A program made the position numbers and the translations under genes. From Isotricha intestinalis (taxonomy: Eukaryota; Ciliophora; Litostomatea; Vestibuliferida; Isotrichidae): DNA of 12,780 nucleotides. The notes below the pieces were generated by a model, which saw only the letters and a program-made list of their open reading frames with translations, had not been told where the DNA came from and searched no databases. Positions within the stretch are counted from its first letter, which is position 1, and the number at the start of each line of letters is the position of its first letter. This document shows positions 8,845 through 12,780 of this stretch, one piece after another. The stretch spans positions 1 to 12,780 of the forward strand of contig JAJJLU010004467.1 in assembly GCA_023807065.1 (NCBI GenBank), in the 5' to 3' direction.

Positions 8845-10641
8845 TTAAAAACCCTTTTTACTAAAAGCTAAGGTTGGTAATGCTATTTTGTTATTTTTTT
8901 TACCAAAATTTCCATACATAGAATGGCTTCCAAAGCCTATATTATTTGTTTTGTTTTTAATATGTTTATTATAATTGATATTTGTAAATTTATTCTTTTG
9001 AGAAGCAATATTATTATAATATTCAGGATATTCAACATCTTCATAAATAATATTATTATTTTTATTTTGGCTTTTATAATTAAATCTCTGAGAACCAAAT
9101 TGTGTATTAATATTAAAATTATAAATATCATTCTTATTATTATTATTATAATATGTTTTAAACATTTCTATATCTTTAAATGAATTTTGGTTTTGATTTT
9201 GTTTAAATTTATTATTAAAATATACTCCTCCATTATTTGATGAATTATTCATAAAATTCTTTTCTTTTTTTTTAAATTTATTATTTTGGTTTTGATTTTG
9301 ATTTGATTTAAAAGTACCTAAAGTATTATTAAATGTTATTGTTGTTATTGATGCTTTATTTTGATTTTGAGGATTTTTCAAAGGAACAAAATTAATTGAT
9401 TGATTTGGATTCACTTTATTATTTTCACCAACACCATTAAATGAATTTACATTTATAATATTAATATTTGTTGTATTTATTGTAGTTATATTTTTTTGAT
9501 TATTCTGATTTAAATTAGTATTATTATTATGATTATTATTACTATTAACATTATTATTATTAATTTCATTTTCTTTCTTAGATTCTTTCTTAATTTTAAT
9601 TTGTTTTGGTGAATTAGTAATATTAATATTATTATTATTACTAATAGTATTATTATTAGAATTTAAATTAGTATGATTATTACTATTAACCTTCTCTTTA
9701 ATTGGACCTTTTTCTTTTTCCTTTTCCTTCTCCTTGTCCTTCTCCATTTCAATTCCCTTTTCTTCCATATATTGTTTAAAATAAGGATGTTTAAAAACAG
9801 TATCTCCATTAAGTCTTTTCTTAGGGTCCATTTCAAGTAAACCTTTCATAAAACTAATAGCAACTTTACTTAACTTCCCCATATACCTTCTTTCAAGAGT
9901 TTCAGGTTTATTTATGCTTTTAAGTACTTTCCCATTATAAATAGGATTACTATAAAACATATTGACTTGTTCTTGAGGTAGATTTCCAAGTACTTTCTCG
10001 ATACAAATTAGTTGATCAGTTTCATCTTCACCAGGAAACATAGGATTCCCATCAGTGAGTTCTCCCATAATGCATCCCACAGCCCAATAATCCACACCAG
10101 GACCATAAACACCATTAGTGAGAAGTAATTCAGGACTTCGATACCATCTCGTTGCTACATAATCAGTTAATCCATTTTGTCCTTTGAGAACTTTTCTAGC
10201 AAAACCAAAATCACATAATTTTAAATTCATATCATTATCTACTAATAAATTTTCTGGCTTTATATCTCTATGAATCACTTCTTGAGAATGGAGATAAGAT
10301 ATAGCTTTACATAATTGAAACATTAAATGACATATTAAATTTGGCTCTAAACCATTTGGTTTTGTTTGGAGAAGTTCTAATAAATTTCGATCTACAAATT
10401 CAAAGACTAAAAATAAATTTCCCTTTCTTTTAAATGCCTCACGGAAATCAACTATGTTTGGGTGGCGAAGTTGTTGAAGCATTCTTAATTCACGTTTCAT
10501 TGTCTTTTTTACTAAGTCATCGTCTGTTTCTTTAAATTTTTTGATAGCTACATATTTTCCTGTGTCCTTTTTCTTACATTTATAAACTATTCCATATGCT
10601 CCTTCACCTACTACACCGAGTACTTCGTATTTGCTTTGCAT
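8845..10641 (-). CDS. CDKL-type (cyclin-dependent-kinase-like) Ser/Thr protein kinase with Asn-rich tail
   Basis: This is an active-looking CMGC kinase closest in pattern to the CDKL family, whose characterised members act at cilia and flagella. The kinase domain spans about residues 4-290. It has the glycine loop GEGAYG (12-17), VAIKK with lysine K34, a KRELRML helix with E51, gatekeeper F80 in FLVFEFVD, the HRDIKPEN catalytic loop with D126, and DFG D144. The activation loop carries a MAPK-like T159-D-Y161 followed by VATRWYRSPELLL. The lobe ends with DPKKRL and HPYF. The TxY loop and the VDFREAFKRKGNLFLVFEFVD stretch favour CDKL over CDK. After a Lys-Glu repeat (about 298-310) comes a 290-residue Asn/Gln-rich tail. 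The last 40 or so residues lose the Asn richness and end GNFGKKNNKIALPTLAFSKK plus Gly-Phe, which may be a conserved terminal motif. The start is the first ATG, directly before the conserved YEVLGVVG strand. A flagellar role is inferred from the family only. Confidence 0.93.
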   Translation of the reverse strand: MQSKYEVLGVVGEGAYGIVYKCKKKDTGKYVAIKKFKETDDDLVKKTMKRELRMLQQLRHPNIVDFREAFKRKGNLFLVFEFVDRNLLELLQTKPNGLEPNLICHLMFQLCKAISYLHSQEVIHRDIKPENLLVDNDMNLKLCDFGFARKVLKGQNGLTDYVATRWYRSPELLLTNGVYGPGVDYWAVGCIMGELTDGNPMFPGEDETDQLICIEKVLGNLPQEQVNMFYSNPIYNGKVLKSINKPETLERRYMGKLSKVAISFMKGLLEMDPKKRLNGDTVFKHPYFKQYMEEKGIEMEKDKEKEKEKEKGPIKEKVNSNNHTNLNSNNNTISNNNNINITNSPKQIKIKKESKKENEINNNNVNSNNNHNNNTNLNQNNQKNITTINTTNINIINVNSFNGVGENNKVNPNQSINFVPLKNPQNQNKASITTITFNNTLGTFKSNQNQNQNNKFKKKEKNFMNNSSNNGGVYFNNKFKQNQNQNSFKDIEMFKTYYNNNNKNDIYNFNINTQFGSQRFNYKSQNKNNNIIYEDVEYPEYYNNIASQKNKFTNINYNKHIKNKTNNIGFGSHSMYGNFGKKNNKIALPTLAFSKKGF

Positions 10642-11009
10642 TTTTTTTTTGGGTTTTTTTGTTTTATATTTTTTTAATTTTTTTTTAGAAGTTTTTTTTG
10701 GATTATAATTATTTTTTTTTATTCTTTTACACTTAATATATTTAATAATTAGGGTTTTTATTTTTGTTTTTATTTATTTTCATTTATTATTTTTAATAAA
10801 TAACTTTAATAAATAAATGAAAATATTTTTAAAAATGAAATTTTTTTTATTATTCATTTTAAAAAATTTTAAGACATATATTTAATAAAACTAAATTATA
10901 ACGAGAATTATCTAAAATAAAATTCTAAAAATATAAGAAAATACAATAAAAAAGAAATTTAAAAGAATAAATGAAAAAAAAAAATGAAAAATATATATTT
11001 AATGCATAC
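10642..11009. other. Intergenic region upstream of the CDKL kinase gene
   Basis: These 368 bases hold the promoter of the kinase gene and the 3' end of the PB1 gene, both on the minus strand. Next to the kinase start there are long T-runs on the + strand (A-runs in the 5' leader). The only structure I find is a short inverted and direct repeat at 10775-10825. No open frame or RNA gene is evident. Confidence 0.5.
10775..10825. repeat. Short inverted repeat enclosing a 13-base direct repeat
   Basis: A 14-base perfect inverted repeat (tattttcatttatt at 10775-10788, its complement at 10812-10825) flanks a 23-base centre. Across the centre and right arm, tttaataaataa occurs twice (10792-10803 and 10805-10816) with one C between. 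In DNA this A+T-rich such symmetry can arise by chance, so a function is uncertain. Confidence 0.4.
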
Positions 11010-11687
11010 TTAATTTAATAATTCTTCTAATGCTTTTTTTTCCGCCTCTTCTTTTAATCTTTTTTCTTCTTTTTCTTTCTTCTTTTTTTCTTCTTCTTCT
11101 TTTTTTTTATATACTTCTAATTCTTTTTTTAATTTTGATAGCTCTTCTTCAAAATTTTTCTTTTTTTCCTCTTCTGCTGCTTTTTCTTTATAGAATTGTT
11201 GTAACTTTATAGATTTTTCTTTCATATCATCCTCAAATTTTTTACTATATGCTTCTTTTAATTTTTTTTCCATTTCCATTAAATATTTTTTCATTTCTAA
11301 ATTCATGTTTAGTTCTTTATTATTATTGTCATTATCATTATTATTTCCATAAATCATAATTTTATCAAAAATAGCTCCACTTCTCATTGGTTCAAGATCA
11401 TCATTATTAATTTCATTTGTTTCATAAGTTTTACTTTGATTTATTTTTTCTTGAATTTCAATTTCTAATATATTACTTATATCTTTTATATATTTTATTG
11501 CTTGAGAATAATCTTCATTATTTTCGATGTTTACATTGTCTTGTTCATCATCTTTATATATAACTGAAAAATTATCTAAGTTATCTATTCCAAATTCTTT
11601 TTAACATAATTCTTTAAAATCATCATAATTTGATGGAGCTTCAAAAACTTTTTCTTTGGAATTGAAATGTATTTTAATAGTACGCAT
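11010..11687 (-). CDS. PB1-domain / coiled-coil protein, interrupted by one in-frame TAA
   Basis: From the ATG at 11685-11687 the frame runs 225 codons to the TAA at 11010, broken only by TAA at codon 29 (11601-11603). Residues 2 to about 72 read as a PB1 protein-interaction domain: a basic first strand (MRTIKIHF, K5), FKELC and KEFGI either side of the stop, then an acidic OPCA-like stretch YKDDEQDNVNIENNEDY (about 44-60) and SQAIKYI. PB1 domains form head-to-tail heterodimers. Residues about 125-225 are a Lys/Glu-rich, probably coiled-coil, tail ending ALEELLN. An ATG at codon 101 (11385-11387) would give only the coiled coil without PB1. The reading on both sides of the stop is coherent, so the interruption is a single base or codon event: a recent pseudogene, a consensus error, or a read-through or reassigned codon. 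If the TAA is read as a residue, the protein is 225 residues. It diverges from the broken RING/B-box gene. Confidence 0.7.
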
Positions 11688-11904
11688 TGAATTTTATACT
11701 TTTATATATTAATTTATTTATTGTTTACGTTATATAAATAATATTTCCCATTTCAGTGAACCAATTTTAAATAAATGAAAAATTTAATTTTTTCTTTGTT
11801 TATTTTTTTTTTGTTTTTATATTTTAATTTTATTGAAATAATTAATTAACAACTGAAATAAATTACATTATATTTACTAAATAACTTAAAAAAAAGAAAA
11901 TAAA
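11688..11904. other. Divergent intergenic region between PB1 and RING/B-box genes
   Basis: These 217 A+T-rich bases lie between two outward-facing ATG codons (11685-11687 on the minus strand, 11905-11907 on the plus strand). It would be the shared promoter region of two interrupted genes. I see no identifiable motif. Confidence 0.4.
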
Positions 11905-12780
11905 ATGTCTGACGAATACTACTATGAAGAACAACAATACCAAAATCAAAATGAAGAAGAAAAAAATGTTAAAAATGTAATAAATTCACAGATGAAATAT
12001 ATTATTCATCATGTAAACATTCAACTTGTTTAAATTGTCTTTTGGCTAATTTTATTTCATGTAATTTTAAAGGATTTTATCCTAATCAAAATATTTTATC
12101 TTGTCCTATATGTAATGAAGGAAATCTTTCTTTTCAATCAAATTAAGATTTAATAAATGCTTTAAATAAAAATTCAAAAAAAGAATGTTAAACATAAAAA
12201 TACTGTTGAAAATTATTGCCCTTCTTGTTAAAAATGGTTTTGTTTAGAATGTAAAAAAATTTATCATGATGAATACTTTCCAGAATATATTTTATTTGAT
12301 TCTGATAACATTAATATTTTTTGTTCTGCGCATCAAGATATTTTTTTCGTTTTTTTTGTCTTGATTGTCATAAAGAAATTTGCAATAAATGGATTAATGA
12401 AGGAAATAAACATTTAAATTATAAAATTATAACTAAGAATGAATATGATAAAATGAAAATGAAAAATGAAAATAAGAATTCTTATCTTGGATTTAATAAT
12501 TATAGTGAAATAAAAATAATCAAATAAAATAGAAAATGACTGCTGATAAACACAAAATAAAAATAAAAGGAATTAAAAAAGAAATAAAATTAACTCATTT
12601 AAGTGATTTTCACTTAAGAGCAGTATATGGAAAAAAAAATGTTGAAAGATTAGTAAATTTAAAATTAAAAGAAAAAGGAGATTTAATAATACCTATTATA
12701 CCTTTAAAATTACCAGAAGAAATTCAAAAGGTATATTTAAGTTATAAAACATAAAATAAATTTCCTAATAAAATTAAAAA
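11905..12780 (+). pseudogene. TRIM-like RING-B-box-B-box gene, broken by frameshifts and in-frame TAA
   Basis: Zinc-finger signatures can be followed across frames. The ATG at 11905 begins MSDEYYYEEQQYQNQNEEE. At the A7 run 11960-11966 the frame shifts into a C3HC4 RING finger: C-x2-C (11967, 11976), x11, C-x-H-x2-C-x2-C, x21, CPIC (ending near 12117). TAA interrupts at 11970 and 12144. Between about 12176 and 12193 a second shift leads into B-box 1: CPSC (12217), TAA at 12229, KWFCLEC. B-box 2 begins CSAH (12322). A third shift at the T8 run 12350-12357 restores FFCLDCHKEICNKWINEGNK up to 12527. A fourth frame, open from 12536 except for a TAA at 12752, contains KLTHLSDFHLRAVYGKKN and may be the same gene's end or another gene's fragment. 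RING-B-box proteins are typically ubiquitin ligases. The domain order is clear, but as written no continuous product is possible. Sequencing or consensus error is a real alternative to decay. Confidence 0.65.

Noticed and set aside
11388..11403. GGTTCAAGATC string resembling a tRNA T-loop box
   Set aside because: It lies inside the coherent PB1/coiled-coil reading frame and has no matching acceptor, D or anticodon arms nearby.
11960..12200. Introns as the explanation for the frame changes in the RING/B-box gene
   Set aside because: The zinc-ligand spacing is already normal across the shifts, so nothing extra needs removing, and no GT...AG interval fits; the other genes also appear intronless.
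1..12780. Window-wide ciliate code with TAA/TAG as Gln
   Set aside because: Genes 1-5 are full-length in family terms, all end at TAA at sensible positions and show no in-frame TAA; only the right-hand two genes raise the question.

Overview
The window looks like nuclear DNA of a very A+T-rich, gene-dense, intron-poor protist. The proteins are eukaryotic: Noc1/Mak21, a CDKL-type kinase, an FCP1/SCP-type phosphatase, a PB1 protein and a RING/B-box protein. They carry long Asn/Lys low-complexity tracts. The five clean genes are uninterrupted, all end in TAA, and are separated by only 140-420 bases. The family mix (FCP-domain phosphatase with a helical N-terminal part, CDKL kinase, PB1-coiled coil, RING/B-box) is what I would expect of a ciliate. 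Another A+T-rich flagellated or amoeboid protist, or an anaerobic fungus, is not excluded. If it is a ciliate, genes 1-5 read with ordinary TAA stops and not with TAA as Gln.

Layout. 1-2658 (+): 3' part of an Asn-rich protein of unknown function, open through the left edge, starting with a 12-residue tandem repeat. 2799-4886 (+): FCP1-homology phosphatase. 5175-7535 (-): Noc1/Mak21 ribosome-biogenesis protein, convergent with the phosphatase gene. 7824-8426 (+): small secreted protein with a CS/p23-like C-terminal half, divergent from the Noc1 gene. 8845-10641 (-): CDKL-type kinase with a long Asn-rich tail. 11010-11687 (-): PB1-domain/coiled-coil protein whose frame is intact except for one in-frame TAA at codon 29. 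11905-12780 (+): broken TRIM-like gene (RING, B-box, B-box) with at least three frameshifts and several in-frame TAA codons, running to or near the right edge.

I see no operon-like or functional module linking these genes. The kinase, phosphatase, ribosome-biogenesis factor and others look like independent housekeeping or signalling genes. The most unusual point is the contrast between the left 10.6 kb, where five long frames have no interruption despite many A/T homopolymers, and the right 1.8 kb, where both genes are interrupted. The interruptions are all TAA or TAG plus one-base shifts, two of them at 7-8-base homopolymers. This could be pseudogene decay, local consensus error or a junction with other DNA, or read-through or Gln decoding of TAA/TAG. 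The sequence alone does not decide between these. I see no convincing new multi-gene system.
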